Shown here: in pieces, positions 61,112 to 61,360 of the stretch
Numbering within the stretch: the first letter of the stretch is position 1
Layout of the letters: each line of letters opens with the position of its first letter
Source: Bacteroidota bacterium
Lineage (GTDB): Bacteria > Bacteroidota > Bacteroidia > Bacteroidales > JAGONC01
Length of the DNA: 61,360 nucleotides
Reading direction: 5' to 3'
Assembly (NCBI GenBank): GCA_026391695.1
Contig: JAPLDP010000020.1
Coordinates: 1-61,360 of the forward strand
Position numbers and translations under genes: made by a program
The notes under the pieces: model-generated
What the model saw: the letters and a program-made list of their open reading frames with translations, nothing else
Told to the model about the DNA's origin: nothing
The model's database searches: none

Positions 61112-61360
61112 TGTTTTATGTTTAACTTTTTTATAAAAATATTTCTTTTTTTCAATAAAAACAGGTAATTCTTACTAATATTAAGTAATTAAACGATTTT
61201 ACTAATGTGGGAATGTTTGCTAACTAAATAGGATTTAATCTGCAAATTACGAAAAAAATAAATATTAAAAACAGAAAGATAGTATTTGCAGATAAATCCG
61301 AGTTGAACGAAGCCGTCTGTAAATCAATAAGATCACCCATGTGAAAGCAATATTTTATAA

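Overview
The window looks like chromosomal DNA of a Bacteroidota (Bacteroidetes) species. Four proteins end in type IX secretion (T9SS) sorting tails. Many are Bacteroidetes-type lipoproteins or outer-membrane barrels, most housekeeping genes lack a Shine-Dalgarno (SD) sequence, and TATATTTG boxes precede two + strand operons. The genus cannot be resolved from sequence alone. No rRNA, tRNA, CRISPR array or intact transposase was seen.

Layout. (1) 0.2-12.5 kb: ordinary genes (TPR protein, acylphosphatase, MnmD, PolB-like exonuclease, FKBP isomerase, RdgB, Ddl, PASTA protein, T9SS protein, RluD-like synthase), broken up by palindromic short-period repeats. (2) 12.9-22.8 kb: three GC-richer signalling genes (an eight-PAS kinase, a CheB-CheR-PAS fusion, a two-PAS kinase) and the 3' stump of another kinase. 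All lie on the - strand; they share 5' or 3' modules and the same repeats. (3) 22.9-30.5 kb: a second - strand sensory operon with an unknown Cys-containing protein, two paralogues of an unknown family, a STAS/SpoIIAA-like protein, a HAMP-coiled-coil protein, CheD, a soluble multi-PAS kinase, a CheY-like receiver and a 253-residue unknown. (4) 30.5-45.1 kb: a complete gas-vesicle locus on the - strand. (5) 45.3-51.3 kb: an NtrC-type sigma54 activator and a 1491-residue multi-PAS/GAF kinase. (6) 51.9-61.1 kb: T9SS proteins, lipoproteins, a beta-barrel and a few enzymes, separated by small palindromic elements.

How it fits together. The gas-vesicle locus begins with gvpA, behind a GG-N10-GC sigma54-type promoter and a perfect 14-bp palindrome about 170 bp upstream. 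The neighbouring NtrC-type regulator and kinase are the obvious candidates to control it. The locus encodes three GvpA-family proteins, a GvpC with 33-residue repeats and an added winged-helix-like end, GvpN, G, H, K, O, a possible GvpV, and five GvpF/L paralogues, one fused to a J domain. It also holds two stand-alone DnaJ-type zinc-finger proteins, a Cdc48-like AAA+ ATPase and an ArsA/Get3-like ATPase, which together look like a dedicated chaperone set. Spacing is tight from gvpA through gvpK into the CheD/kinase operon, so sensing and buoyancy may be co-transcribed.

The second theme is repeat-driven gene remodelling. Arrays of 7-, 8- and about 10-bp units, often as inverted arms, fill spacers from stop codon to start codon. 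They supply the last codons of rdgB, ddl and several kinases, apparently end the CheB-CheR-PAS gene, and flank a broken 23S-rRNA intervening-sequence-protein gene between arsA and cdc48. The best candidates for something undescribed are this repeat class and the chaperone-rich, sigma54-linked gas-vesicle plus CheD sensory locus.
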